The notes beneath the pieces are model-generated. The model was not told the DNA's origin and searched no databases. It saw nothing but the letters and a program-made list of their open reading frames with translations. From JBBQXH01 sp963710975 (GTDB taxonomy: Bacteria; Actinomycetota; Thermoleophilia; Gaiellales; Gaiellaceae), in assembly GCA_963710975.1 (NCBI GenBank), contig CAVQCG010000003.1:496001-560000 (forward strand): a stretch of 64,000 nucleotides of DNA. Direction: 5' to 3'. Of the stretch, positions 8,274 through 16,861 are shown in pieces (the first letter of the stretch is position 1; the number at the start of each line of letters is the position of its first letter). The position numbers were made by a program, and so were the translations under genes.

Positions 8274-9554
8274 TCATCGAGAGGCCGCAAGCACCTCGTG
8301 GGCAGCGCGCTCCCCGGCGCGAACGGCACCCTCCATGTAGCTCGGGAGGTCAGACGCCTCCGATCCCGCGAAGTGCACGAGCCCGTGCGGCTCCGGCAGG
8401 TGACGGCCCCAGTCGAGCAGATCGCCCGGGCCGAAGATGACGTAGGAGCCCCGGGTCATCGGCTCGTTCGTCCACGCGACTGCGTGGCGGGCGGCGAGGC
8501 CCTGGATTCCGAGCGCAGCTCCGGCTGCCCGGGCGAGATCGGTCTCACGCTGCCCGGCGGGGAGCGACGCGAGGTCGACTGCCGAGCGCGCACCGCAGAA
8601 GGCGATTACGGCGTCGTCTGCCCGGTCGTGCCGGATGAAAAATCCCGCCTCGCTCAGTCCTCCAGTCGCTTCGATCGGTCGTCCCGCCGTGAGGACACCC
8701 TTGACGACATCGCCGTAGCGTGCGCGCCGGAGTGCGCGTGCCCTCAGCTCGGTGAGAGGGGGTTCGAAGCGAATGTCTCGCTGGGTCGTCAGCGGGATCG
8801 CGACGATGGCGCGGTCGGCGACCTCGACCGAGCCGTCCTCGCACCTGATCGTGACACGGCCGTCGGTCTGCTCGATCGAGACGACCCGGCAACCGGTGGC
8901 GGTACGTCCCTCGAGGAAGTCGGCGAGGTGTCTTGCCAGCGTCCCCGGGCCGCCCTCGATCCGGAGATCCATCGGTCCGCTCGCACCGGCGGCTTGCTTC
9001 GCCCCGTACGCGAGCAGGGACATCTCGTCGATCGGGACGCTCGACGCTCCGGTCGCGTACCAGACTTCTGCGACCGACAGGACCTGGTCGGAGGCACCTC
9101 GTTCGCGAAGCCAGCCCCCGATCGTCTGGTGGTCGAGCGCCACGGCGTCCTCCGTCGCCTCCGGGTGCGCCGTATCGATGCGACTCTCGAGCGTGTGTAT
9201 CTCGTCGGCGAGGGCGTCGAAGAGTGCGAGCTCATCACCGTCGAGCGGCGGGCCGTTCGACAATTCACGATCGCCGACGAGCCAGCGCACTCCGTCCACG
9301 CTCCATGAGTCCGACGCGTAGACGGCGACACCCGCCTCGGCAGCGAGGGCGATCAGTGACCTGTGCGCGCCGTCGAGGATCTGACACCCGGCATCCCAGG
9401 CGAGGCCATCCTCGAGCTCGACACGCCATGCCCGTCCGCCGACCCGATCCCGCGCCTCGAGGACGGCGACATCGGCACCTGCATTGGCAAGACGGAGCGC
9501 GGCGGTGAGACCCGAGAGTCCTGCACCCACGACCACGATCCGCTCTCTGCGCAT
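8274..9554 (-). CDS. Flavin-containing amine oxidase (FAD-dependent oxidoreductase)
   Basis: A protein of about 426 aa with the N-terminal dinucleotide motif VVVGAGLSGLTAALRLA followed by EARDRVGGRAW, the hallmark of the monoamine-oxidase/phytoene-desaturase-like FAD family. The C-terminus has HFAGSEASDLPSYMEGAV, the FAD-contacting block seen in amine oxidases. ATG 9554 is chosen because it leaves a natural N-terminus before the FAD fold. GTG 9566 (adding MQTS) is possible. It diverges from the cupin gene and precedes the MFS pair in the same direction. The substrate (amine, polyamine or other) cannot be assigned. Confidence 0.88.
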   Translation of the reverse strand: MRRERIVVVGAGLSGLTAALRLANAGADVAVLEARDRVGGRAWRVELEDGLAWDAGCQILDGAHRSLIALAAEAGVAVYASDSWSVDGVRWLVGDRELSNGPPLDGDELALFDALADEIHTLESRIDTAHPEATEDAVALDHQTIGGWLRERGASDQVLSVAEVWYATGASSVPIDEMSLLAYGAKQAAGASGPMDLRIEGGPGTLARHLADFLEGRTATGCRVVSIEQTDGRVTIRCEDGSVEVADRAIVAIPLTTQRDIRFEPPLTELRARALRRARYGDVVKGVLTAGRPIEATGGLSEAGFFIRHDRADDAVIAFCGARSAVDLASLPAGQRETDLARAAGAALGIQGLAARHAVAWTNEPMTRGSYVIFGPGDLLDWGRHLPEPHGLVHFAGSEASDLPSYMEGAVRAGERAAHEVLAASR

Positions 9555-9594
9555 ACTGGTCTGCACACCACCGTTCTCGAATGAGGGAGGGAGT

Positions 9595-9993
9595 ATGAAG
9601 ATCGTCAGGATCGATCGGGCGGCAGCAAACGCGCCTGCTCACCCCGAGTGGTTTCCGGGCACCGTCTTTCAGCAGAAGATGAACGATCCGGACACGCCGG
9701 TCGGGATCGAGCTGATCGCGGTCTTCTTCGAGCCGGGCTCGCGGACCAAGCCCCACGTTCATGCGGTCGATCAGGTGCTCCAGGTGATCGACGGGGAAGG
9801 GATCTACGCGACCGATGACGAGCGGCGGATCATCCGGCCCGGAGACTGGGTCGTCGTTCCCGCCGGGATCTGGCACTGGCACGGCGCCACCTCCGACTCC
9901 GCGATGTGCCATATCTCCATCAAGCAGCCGGGCGAGACCGACTGGACGTCGGAGTGGAAGGACTGGGAAACGTACATGGAAGGTGCACGCTGA
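9595..9993 (+). CDS. Small cupin-domain protein
   Basis: This is a 132-aa single-domain cupin starting at ATG 9595 behind a strong GAGGGAGGGAG Shine-Dalgarno. Motif 1 is seen as GSRTKPHVHAVDQVLQVIDG (two His plus Gln where Glu is usual), and motif 2 as IRPGDWVVVPAGIWHWHGA. These residues can hold one metal ion in the barrel. Function is unassigned. Cupins of this size include dioxygenases, isomerases and binding proteins. It diverges from the amine oxidase and overlaps the start of the next gene (YggS family). Confidence 0.85.
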   Translation: MKIVRIDRAAANAPAHPEWFPGTVFQQKMNDPDTPVGIELIAVFFEPGSRTKPHVHAVDQVLQVIDGEGIYATDDERRIIRPGDWVVVPAGIWHWHGATSDSAMCHISIKQPGETDWTSEWKDWETYMEGAR

Positions 9994-10676
9994 CCCTCGA
10001 CCCGGCAGTCGTCCGTGACGGATACGCCGCCGCGCGTGTCGCCGTCGACGCCGCTGCGGTGCGAGCGGGACGCCGTCCCGAGGACGTAGAGATCCTCGCG
10101 GCCGTGAAGTACGTCGAGGTCGACGACCTCCCCGCGCTCGCCGCGGCGGGGATTCGCCGGGTCGGGGAGAACAAGACCGATGCTCTGCTCGCCAAGCAGG
10201 CAGCCCACGGCGATCTCTTCGCATGGGACTTCATCGGGCATCTGCAGAGCCGCAAGGTGAGAGATGTCGTCGGGCGGGTAGACCTTGTCCATTCGCTCGA
10301 GTCCGACTCGGTCGCCGGTCAGATCGAGCGCCGGGCCGAGTCGCCGCAGGATGTCCTCGTCGAGGTCAACGTCGCGAACGATCCGACCAAGGACGGCGTA
10401 CTGCCTGACGGCATTGACCCATTCCTCGAGCGCCTTGCCGGCTGCGAGCGGATCCACGTGCGTGGGCTGATGACGATGCCGCCCTTCGTCGACGACCCCG
10501 AGGCGTCACGTCCCTCGTTCGCCCGGCTGCGGGAGCTTGCCGAGGCGTGTACCGCGAGATGGGCACCGACCCACACGTTCAGTGTGCTTTCGATGGGCAC
10601 GAGCCAGGACTACGTCGTCGCCGTCGAGGAGGGAGCGACGATCGTCAGGCTCGGCGGGGTGCTGTACGGGCGTTAG
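9990..10676 (+). CDS. YggS/PLPBP-family pyridoxal-phosphate homeostasis protein, probable CTG start
   Basis: The 228-aa alanine-racemase-like barrel carries the PLP lysine in ILAAVKYVEVDDL, then GIRRVGENK, WDFIGHLQSRK, VEVNVANDPTKDG, RGLMTMPP and LSMGTSQDYVVAVEEGAT, all in family order. The family binds PLP and buffers cofactor supply rather than catalysing a known reaction. No ATG, GTG or TTG lies at the proper N-terminus. A CTG at 9990, sitting 5 nt after GGAAGGTG and overlapping the previous stop as CTGA, gives the normal length. Its stop overlaps the convergent M28 peptidase stop. Confidence 0.88.
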   Translation: MTLDPAVVRDGYAAARVAVDAAAVRAGRRPEDVEILAAVKYVEVDDLPALAAAGIRRVGENKTDALLAKQAAHGDLFAWDFIGHLQSRKVRDVVGRVDLVHSLESDSVAGQIERRAESPQDVLVEVNVANDPTKDGVLPDGIDPFLERLAGCERIHVRGLMTMPPFVDDPEASRPSFARLRELAEACTARWAPTHTFSVLSMGTSQDYVVAVEEGATIVRLGGVLYGR

Positions 10677-12530
10677 GGAGCCCTACGAGGCAACGCGACC
10701 CGCCGTCCGGCGACCGTGGACGCCATCTGCTCGAGCCGGCGGTCGAGCTCGGATCGCGAGCGATCGAGGTGGCGCTCGAGGCTTCGCTCGATCCACCGGC
10801 CGGGCGGACGTGCCCCGACCTCGCCGGTCAGCGACGCCAGCTCGAGCCAGAGGTTCGGCCCACGGGTCTGGCGACCCTGGGCCGCCCAGGTGACGCGGGC
10901 GATCCGCGCATCGTTGCGGTCGAGCTCCCGCTCGAACGCTGCTTCGGAAAGGTCGGCGCAGAGCCGGTTCAGGCCGACGCGTGCGGTGTGGCCGGCAGCG
11001 TCGCGCGAGGTCTCCGCTTCCGAGTGCGTCGAGCGCCGCCTCGAGCGCCGAGACATCGCGGGCGGCTTGCTCGTGCGGGTAGCACTGGGTGCCGTTCGCG
11101 TCGACGCCGTGGAGCCCGCGGGCGAGCCCTGTGAACGCCGAACGTGTCGAGGCCTGTTCGAGACCGGCAAGCCTGGTTTCCAGGCGAGCTCGGCCCGGCG
11201 TCGGCGCGAGGGTCGTCAGAGACCGTCGCAGGTGGTTCGTTCGTGCCGGATAGTCGAGGATCGCGTCGGGGTCGTCGTCGGCAGCGAGCAGGAACCGTGC
11301 GTAGACACGCGTCAGGTTCGCGAGGTACTCGAAGTCGATCCGGTCGGCCGTGTCGAACTGGGTGTGGTACTCCTGCCGGATCCAGGCCGTGGAGAACGAG
11401 GAGACGTTGACGCCCGGAACGCCTGCCGCGAGGAATGTCCAGACCTCTGTCAGCGTGTTCGGCTCGGCGAGCGTGAAGCCATACGGCAGCAGACCGTCCT
11501 GCGCGGCCCGGCGGCACACGCCCGTGACCCAACCGGCGAGCTCCGGCGGCGCATCGACATCGAGCGGCTCACGGAGCCCGGAGCCTTCGATGTTCAGGTA
11601 GAAGGGCGCACGGGCGGCCCACTCTCGATGCGTTTGCGTGATCTGGTGCCAGGCGCCGATGCACCAGTCGTAGCGGCAGTCGGCGAGCCCGTACTCCTCG
11701 CCGGTGTGAGAGAGAAACCCGATGGGGTGCCGAGGTCTGATCTCGCCGTCGACGAACGCGCGTGCGAGGACGAGCGTCGCCGCAACCCCCGTGGCGTCGT
11801 CGAATGACCCGGTGAACCACGCATCGTGGTGGCCGCCTACGAGGATCGGCCGCCGCCGCTGCCGACCGGGAAGGAACCCGACGACGTTGATCCCGGCCGC
11901 ATCCGGGTCGATCGCCGCATCGAGGACCACCCGCACTCTGCCTCCTCGCGCCTCGAGCTCGGCGGCATCCTCCTTCCGGATGGTGACCATCGGCGGGGCT
12001 TCCGCGTGCCACATCCCGTCGAAGGTTCCGAGCGCCCCGCCAGCCTGGAAGTACGGCCCACCCGTAGAGCAGGTGACGACCAGCGCTGCGGCCCCGCGCA
12101 GCCCGAGCTCGAGGCCGAACTGGAACGGCCAGAGGTCGTCGTCGCGCCAGTCCACCAGCACGACTCGGCCTGCCACGTCGATGCCCTCGAGCTCACCGCG
12201 TCCACCGCGCGTCACGGCGACAAGCTCGGCGGTGATCCCCTCGGGCGGCGTGGGCGAAACGCCGCCCATGGAAGCGCACTCGTACCGGATCCCATCGTCG
12301 CGCTCGACATAGGCGCCGCGGAACTCCCAGGCGTCGACCGGAACGGATTCGAGAACGACGTCGGAAAGGCCGATCGAACGCATCTCGGCCGCGATCCACT
12401 CGGCCGCGGCATGCTCGGCGGCTGTACCGGCAACGCGAAACCCGAGCGGATGCGAGCGGAAGGACTCGAGTCGCTCGACGATCGAGCGGAGCTCGTCCGC
12501 GGTGATCCGCGTCTCGACCGCCTCGCGCAC
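10673..12530 (-). pseudogene. M28 family metallopeptidase with PA domain, one +1 frameshift near the C-terminus
   Basis: Reading from 12530, about 500 residues are intact. A protease-associated insert (GIDVAGRVVLVDWRD) is followed by the M28 zinc motifs VGGHHDAWFTGSFDDATG (His, Asp), SHTGEEYG (Glu-Glu) and EYHTQFDTADR (His). At about 11021 the frame moves by one surplus base: dropping one G joins ALDAL to EAETSRDAAGHTARVGLNR. The helical tail then continues to TAA at 10673-10675. The enzyme would be an aminopeptidase- or carboxypeptidase-like zinc exopeptidase. No signal peptide is evident. Only the C-terminal helical tail is displaced, so some function could remain even if the shift is real. 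Confidence 0.85.
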
Positions 12531-12581
12531 GAGGGCTACCGTACCCTGGTCGAGCCGCGGATCTACGCGGAAGTGCTGCTT

Positions 12582-12956
12582 CTAGGAGAGTGCCTTCGCT
12601 TTGGCCGCCTCGAACTCGGCGTCCGTCAGAGCGCCCGAGTCCTTGAGCGCGTGAAGCTTCGCGACCTCATCGGCAGTCGAGCCTGTCGGGGGTGCGTTCC
12701 TTGCGTTGTATTGGTCGATCAACTCCTTGTCCTGCTCGGTCATCTTCGGGCGGGCGATCATGTAGACGAGCACGCCGAGGATGGGTGCCCAGATGATGAA
12801 GATCGTCCATCCTGCCTTCGCCCAACCGTGGTGGTCCGTGCGCCGGAAGTTGTCGGCCAGGACCATGATCACGATCCAGATGTACATGACGAAGAACGCA
12901 AAGATGATCATCGTCCACAGGATGTCGAGGAACGGGTAATCAGTTGCGAGCAACAA
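12582..12956 (-). CDS. Small membrane protein with PLDc_N and SHOCT domains
   Basis: This 124-aa protein starts at TTG 12956, supported by a perfect AGGAGG about 7 nt upstream. Two hydrophobic helices (about 9-36 and 49-66) with WTIFIIWAPILGVLVYMIA match the phospholipase-D-nuclease N-terminal membrane domain (PLDc_N). A C-terminal helix pair, LHALKDSGALTDAEFEAAKAKAL, is a textbook SHOCT motif. Proteins of this layout are common in actinobacteria. Their function is unknown, perhaps oligomerisation or anchoring. It is 51 bp downstream of the M28 peptidase start, so it has its own upstream region. Confidence 0.85.
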   Translation of the reverse strand: MLLATDYPFLDILWTMIIFAFFVMYIWIVIMVLADNFRRTDHHGWAKAGWTIFIIWAPILGVLVYMIARPKMTEQDKELIDQYNARNAPPTGSTADEVAKLHALKDSGALTDAEFEAAKAKALS

Positions 12957-13055
12957 AACGCAGCCTCCTGATCGAGTACACGAATCCCCGACCGCCGTCG
13001 CTTGCGGGGGGCGAGACGGATGATACGCCCTGGGCGGACGGATTCCAGGGAAGAA

Positions 13056-13913
13056 CTAGCTTGCGATGCCGAGCAGGACGACACCCCCGATGACGCCGGC
13101 AACGCCGAGCCACTGGATCGGAGACGGGCGCTCCTTGAAGAGGAGGACGCCTGCAACGATCGGGATGACGGCGTAGGGTGCGGAGGCGGCCGAGACGATC
13201 GATGTCTCCGCGCGCTCGGCGCCGAGATTGAAGGCGACGTAGCCGCCGGTGTCGACGACGGCGAGGAGGACGATGATCCCGAGCAGCCTCGGAGAGCGCT
13301 CGGGGAAGCGCCAGCTTCCGTCGCGGAATGCGAGCGCGAGCAGGAACACGGTGGCGAAGCCGCGGGAGAGAAAGATCGGAACGAGCCAGCCGTAGTCGAT
13401 CGCGTAGTACGCGTTGCCGAAGACGAAGGCACCGATCGCGATCACCGTGACGAACGCGAGGACGAGCCCGAGTGCCTGGCGCCGCTCGATGCGGTGGATC
13501 TGGCGCAGGTCGGCCGACGCGAGGAGAACGCCTCCCATGACGACGATCGCCGCGATCAGTTGCCCGGTCGTCAGCGATTCGCCCAGAACGAGCACGGCGA
13601 GAATCAACGACACGGCCGCGTAGGCCGAGATGATCGGGGAGAGGATCGAGATCGGACCGATCTCGAGCGCCTTGTAGAAGGTGAGGTACGACAGCGTTCC
13701 GAGCGCGCCGACCCAGGCGAACTTCCAGAGGTCGGCCGGGTCGAAGTCGGCGAGCGCTCCGGTCGCGAGCACGACGGCGCCGAGGATGACCGTGGCGACG
13801 ATGTGAAAGCCGAGGACGACTCGGAACGCACCCGTCATCCGGGAGGCCACCGCCGCGTTGAAGTCCGCGAGCCCCCAGCACAGAGCCGCCGCGAGGCCGA
13901 AGGCGACGCCCAC
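13056..13913 (-). CDS. EamA/DMT-family transporter
   Basis: A 285-aa protein with about ten hydrophobic helices arranged as two EamA repeats. The first ends at GESLTTGQLIAAIVVMGGVLL and the second at KERPSPIQWLGVAGVIGGVVLLG, the duplicated signature of drug/metabolite transporters. It opens with GLAAALCWGLADFNAAV, as usual for the family. Such proteins export metabolites or move amino acids or sugars. The substrate is unknown. TTTCCGATC lies 12 bp upstream (13925-13933), a core shared with the repeat upstream of the MFS pair. Confidence 0.9.
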   Translation of the reverse strand: MGVAFGLAAALCWGLADFNAAVASRMTGAFRVVLGFHIVATVILGAVVLATGALADFDPADLWKFAWVGALGTLSYLTFYKALEIGPISILSPIISAYAAVSLILAVLVLGESLTTGQLIAAIVVMGGVLLASADLRQIHRIERRQALGLVLAFVTVIAIGAFVFGNAYYAIDYGWLVPIFLSRGFATVFLLALAFRDGSWRFPERSPRLLGIIVLLAVVDTGGYVAFNLGAERAETSIVSAASAPYAVIPIVAGVLLFKERPSPIQWLGVAGVIGGVVLLGIAS

Positions 13914-13943
13914 TAGATGGTCAATTTCCGATCGATCATCTGG

Positions 13944-14699
13944 CTAGCGCTTGTCGGTTGCGGCCGCCACGAACTGGCGGAAGATAGCGAGGAAGCGCGC
14001 GTCGATGCGCCATTCCTCCTGCAACTCGAACTGCGCGGCGAGCACGTAGGCGTCCGGGGAATCGAGCTCGATCACCTCGATGACACCGTCCGGCGCGACA
14101 CCGGTTGCACGCAGGCCGGGAGCGAGCGTTCCGATGGCCTGATGATGAAAGCTGTTCACCTCGATCTCGTCGACCCCGAGAGCGTCGTGGAGGCGCGAGC
14201 CGGGTGCGACCGCCATCGGGTGCCGCGGGTGGTCGGGCATGTCCGGCTCGTCGTCGAGCGAGGCCCGCTCGACCTCCTTCCACCGGTGCCAGCCGCGGTC
14301 GGTCGGATGCTGCTCCCACTCCGGTCGCAGGCTGACGTCCTGGACGAGCGTGCCGCCCATCGCGACGTTCACCACCTGGCTGCCGCGGCACATCCCGATG
14401 AGCGGCAGGCCTCGCTCGAGCGTCCGCTCGACGAGCTCCAGCTCGAACTCGTCGCGGTGCGGGTCGGGATGCCCGAGCGTCTCGTGCGCCTCCTGCCCAT
14501 AACGGTGCGGCTCGATGTCGCGGCCGCCGCCGATGACGACCGCATCGACGACCGAGAGCTGGTCGTCGAGCGTGCCCTCGACCCGGCTGAGGGTCAGCGG
14601 AATCCCGCCCGCCATCACGATGGGACGCTGAAAGCCGACGCCCTGATAGTCGCCGAAGTCGTGGAAGCCGACCGAGATGCCGATGACCGGCTTGCTCAC
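13944..14699 (-). CDS. Class I glutamine amidotransferase-like gamma-glutamyl hydrolase (peptidase C26, PuuD-like)
   Basis: The 251-aa protein starts at GTG 14699, overlapping the stop of the GntR gene (GTGA). It contains the nucleophile elbow GMCRGSQVVNVA (catalytic Cys), VNSFHHQAI with the catalytic His, GDYQGVGF near the N-terminus and VIGGGRDIEPHRYG. This is the C26 family, whose best-known bacterial member PuuD cleaves gamma-glutamyl-GABA in the glutamylated putrescine pathway. Neighbouring regulator and oxidoreductase genes suggest it acts on a gamma-glutamylated intermediate of the adjacent operon, but no gamma-glutamyl ligase is next to it. Confidence 0.88.
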   Translation of the reverse strand: MSKPVIGISVGFHDFGDYQGVGFQRPIVMAGGIPLTLSRVEGTLDDQLSVVDAVVIGGGRDIEPHRYGQEAHETLGHPDPHRDEFELELVERTLERGLPLIGMCRGSQVVNVAMGGTLVQDVSLRPEWEQHPTDRGWHRWKEVERASLDDEPDMPDHPRHPMAVAPGSRLHDALGVDEIEVNSFHHQAIGTLAPGLRATGVAPDGVIEVIELDSPDAYVLAAQFELQEEWRIDARFLAIFRQFVAAATDKR

Positions 14700-15533
14700 G
14701 ATACGCCGGCTCCGCCGGCTGATCTGGCACGGCTGGGATCCTTCGGATCCCGTTGCGTGCCGAAGTCGCCCAGCCGCAAGCCGACGAGAAAGTCGCCTGT
14801 ACCGCGCGCGTGGGCCTCCATCACGCTTCGAGCAGTGACGGGATCGCGACGCGAGATCGCCTCGAGCACCGCCCGGTGCTGAGCCGTTCGACACCTTCAG
14901 CGCCTCCGGCGGGTGGGGAATCAGACTCATCAGGTCGCCGATCTCGGCCTGGATCGTGGCTTCGGCGGCTGCGAGCCGGCGCGACTTCGCCGCCGACGCG
15001 ATCGTCAGGTGGAACCGGCTGTCGGCTCGACGGAAGGCCTGATAGGCGGGGACGCCGGCCATCGTCTCGACGAGGATCCTGAGTGACTCGAGCTCGGACT
15101 GGGTCGACCGCTCGGAAGCGAGAGCGGCGCTCGCACCCGCGACGATGACGCGGAAGTCCGTGAGGTCGCGGAGGTCGTCCACGGTCAAGCGCCGGAGCCG
15201 TTCGCGAGCCTTGCGGACCGGTGGCGACGGAACTGCGCGGCTGACGAACGTGCCGCCGCCACGTCCCCGCCGGGTTTCGACATAGCCGGCCTCGCGCAGG
15301 ATCGCGAGAGCCTGGCGGAGGGTCATGGGCGCGATGTCGAACCTCTCTGCGAGCTCGATCTCGGACGGCAGACGCTCGCCGACCTCGAGCAGGCCGAGGC
15401 CGATCGCCTCGCCGAGCCGTCTCACCGCAGCCTCGACGAGGCCCTCGCTCGCGATCGGCGAGAAGACCACGGCGCGTGCGGCCGCGAGCGGCTCGTCGGA
15501 GACCGACGGGTTGAGATCCGGTTGGGAAAACAT
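14696..15533 (-). pseudogene. FadR/GntR-family transcriptional regulator (HTH + FCD), one +1 frameshift
   Basis: From ATG 15533 the N-terminus is a winged helix: GERLPSEIELAERFDIAPMT, LRQALAILREAGYVETRRGR and GGGTFVS. An all-helical FCD ligand domain follows (DFRVIVAGASAALASER, RFHLTIASAAKSRRL). At about 14888 one surplus base breaks the frame. Omitting it joins ALKVS to TAQHRAVLEAISRRDPVTAR and MEAHARGTGDFLVGL, the expected last FCD helices, ending at TGA 14696-14698. Repaired length is about 279 aa. It sits at the head of a divergent arrangement with the large plus-strand operon, so it is the likely repressor of that operon and of the C26 hydrolase. Confidence 0.85.
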
Positions 15534-15540
15534 CTAGCGG

Positions 15541-15570
15541 TAGACATTTATAGCCGAGCTGTCTTAGGAT
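15541..15570 (+). promoter_or_regulatory. Candidate sigma70-type promoter of the 15.6-25 kb operon
   Basis: TAGACA (15541-15546) and TAGGAT (15565-15570) are separated by 18 bp in the 82-bp gap between the divergent GntR regulator and the Fe-S protein gene. A good Shine-Dalgarno (GAAAGGAG) precedes the ATG at 15616. The box assignment is by eye. A GntR operator would be expected to overlap it. Confidence 0.4.
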
Positions 15571-15615
15571 CTCCGAACCGGCGGCGCCCGCCGCCCTCGG
15601 GAAAGGAGTTGCCGC

Positions 15616-16860
15616 ATGGCTGAGCGCACGGTTCCCGAAGTCGGGACGAACGGCGGCCGCTCGAACGGCCACCTCGAGCAGAAGGTCATCGACGAGTGGC
15701 GGAACGCCGCGTACAACTGCTTCAGCTCGGGCCACAAGTTCTGCCGCGAGGTCTGCCCGGTGACCCAGGTCACACGCGACGAGCGCCACACGCCGACGGC
15801 GTTTCACGCCAACGTCGTCGCGATGGACAAGGGCCTACTCGGAATCGAAGACGTCGCCGAGGACTACGTCAACTGCACGATGTGCGGCGCGTGCGAGCTC
15901 CGCTGCCCGAACACGCTCTTCACCGGTGACTTCTACCGCTTCAGGCAACGCACGATCGACGTCGTCAAGGCGATGCGGCGCCTCGCCGTCGAGAGCGGCG
16001 TCCACCAGCCGAACTGGCAGCGCTGGGCCGAGCTGACCGATCGCTGGGGCAATGAGCCGGTGCTCGGCTGGAACATCGAGACGACCGCAGGCAAGGTCCG
16101 TGCGTGGGCCGCCGGCCTCGACATCCCGACCGGTGGCGAGAACGTGCTGTTCGCGGACTGCGAGGCCGCGTTCAAGCGACCTTCGGTACCGCGCGCCGTG
16201 GCGCTGCTCCTGAAGGCCGGCGGCCTCGACTTCGGCCTGATGAGTCAGCAGTGGTGTTGCGGCGGCCCCATGTGGGAAACCGGGTACGTCGACGTTGCCC
16301 ACAAGATGGCCGAGCACAACATGATCGACTGGCGAAAGACGGGTACGAAGCGGGTGATCTGCCCTGATCCACACGACTACATCACGATCGTCGAGCACTA
16401 TCCGCCGCTCGACGAGGGGTTCGACGAGTTCGAGATCGTGCTGGCGCTCGACGTCATCGCAGAGATGATCCGGGACGGCAGGATCGAGCTGAACACGCCG
16501 GTCGAACGGACGGTCACGTACCACGATCCCTGCCGTTTGAACAAGCGCATGGGCGTCTGGCAGGCTCCGAGGGAGATCCTGCGGGCGATCCCGGGCCTGA
16601 CGTTCGTCGACGTCGATCACGTGACCCAGTGGTCGTACTGCTCGGGCGCCGGCTCGAACCTGTGGGTCGAGAAGCCGGAGCTGACCGCCGAGATCAGCCG
16701 TCGGCGAGTCGAGAAGGCGAAGGCGCTGGAGGGTGTCACGACGCTCGTGTCTGCGTGCCCGTGGTCGGAGCGGCCGCTCGAGGAGCAGGGCAAGGCGCAG
16801 GGGATCGAGGTCTACGACATCTTCGAGCTGGTGGCCGAAGCGGCCGGATTCGAGGTGTGA
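15616..16860 (+). CDS. (Fe-S)-binding protein with CCG domains (GlcF/heterodisulfide-reductase-like)
   Basis: This 414-aa protein has an N-terminal ferredoxin-like region with CFSSGHKFCREVCPVTQ and CTMCGACELRCPN, able to hold iron-sulfur clusters. Two cysteine-rich (CCG) regions follow: CCGGPMWETG, then YHDPCRLNKRMGVW, SYCSGAGSNLW and SACPWSERPL. The layout is that of GlcF, LldE/LutA and HdrB-type electron-transfer subunits. It begins the operon and is followed after 1 bp by an FAD-linked oxidase, so the two should form a membrane-independent or quinone-linked 2-hydroxyacid-dehydrogenase-like complex. The electron acceptor and the substrate are unknown. Confidence 0.88.
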   Translation: MAERTVPEVGTNGGRSNGHLEQKVIDEWRNAAYNCFSSGHKFCREVCPVTQVTRDERHTPTAFHANVVAMDKGLLGIEDVAEDYVNCTMCGACELRCPNTLFTGDFYRFRQRTIDVVKAMRRLAVESGVHQPNWQRWAELTDRWGNEPVLGWNIETTAGKVRAWAAGLDIPTGGENVLFADCEAAFKRPSVPRAVALLLKAGGLDFGLMSQQWCCGGPMWETGYVDVAHKMAEHNMIDWRKTGTKRVICPDPHDYITIVEHYPPLDEGFDEFEIVLALDVIAEMIRDGRIELNTPVERTVTYHDPCRLNKRMGVWQAPREILRAIPGLTFVDVDHVTQWSYCSGAGSNLWVEKPELTAEISRRRVEKAKALEGVTTLVSACPWSERPLEEQGKAQGIEVYDIFELVAEAAGFEV

Positions 16861-16861
16861 G

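Noticed and set aside
13944..15533. A single 529-aa protein fusing GntR and gamma-glutamyl hydrolase
   Set aside because: The middle is low-complexity Arg/Ser-rich text from a shifted phase. The correct C-terminus of GntR is in another phase and ends in a GTGA overlap with a proper hydrolase start, so these are two genes.
14821..15807. A long open frame of 328 codons antisense-phase to the GntR gene
   Set aside because: It runs in a second phase of the same strand across the regulator and the intergenic region. Only its last few residues are sensible, and composition is that of a high-GC shadow.
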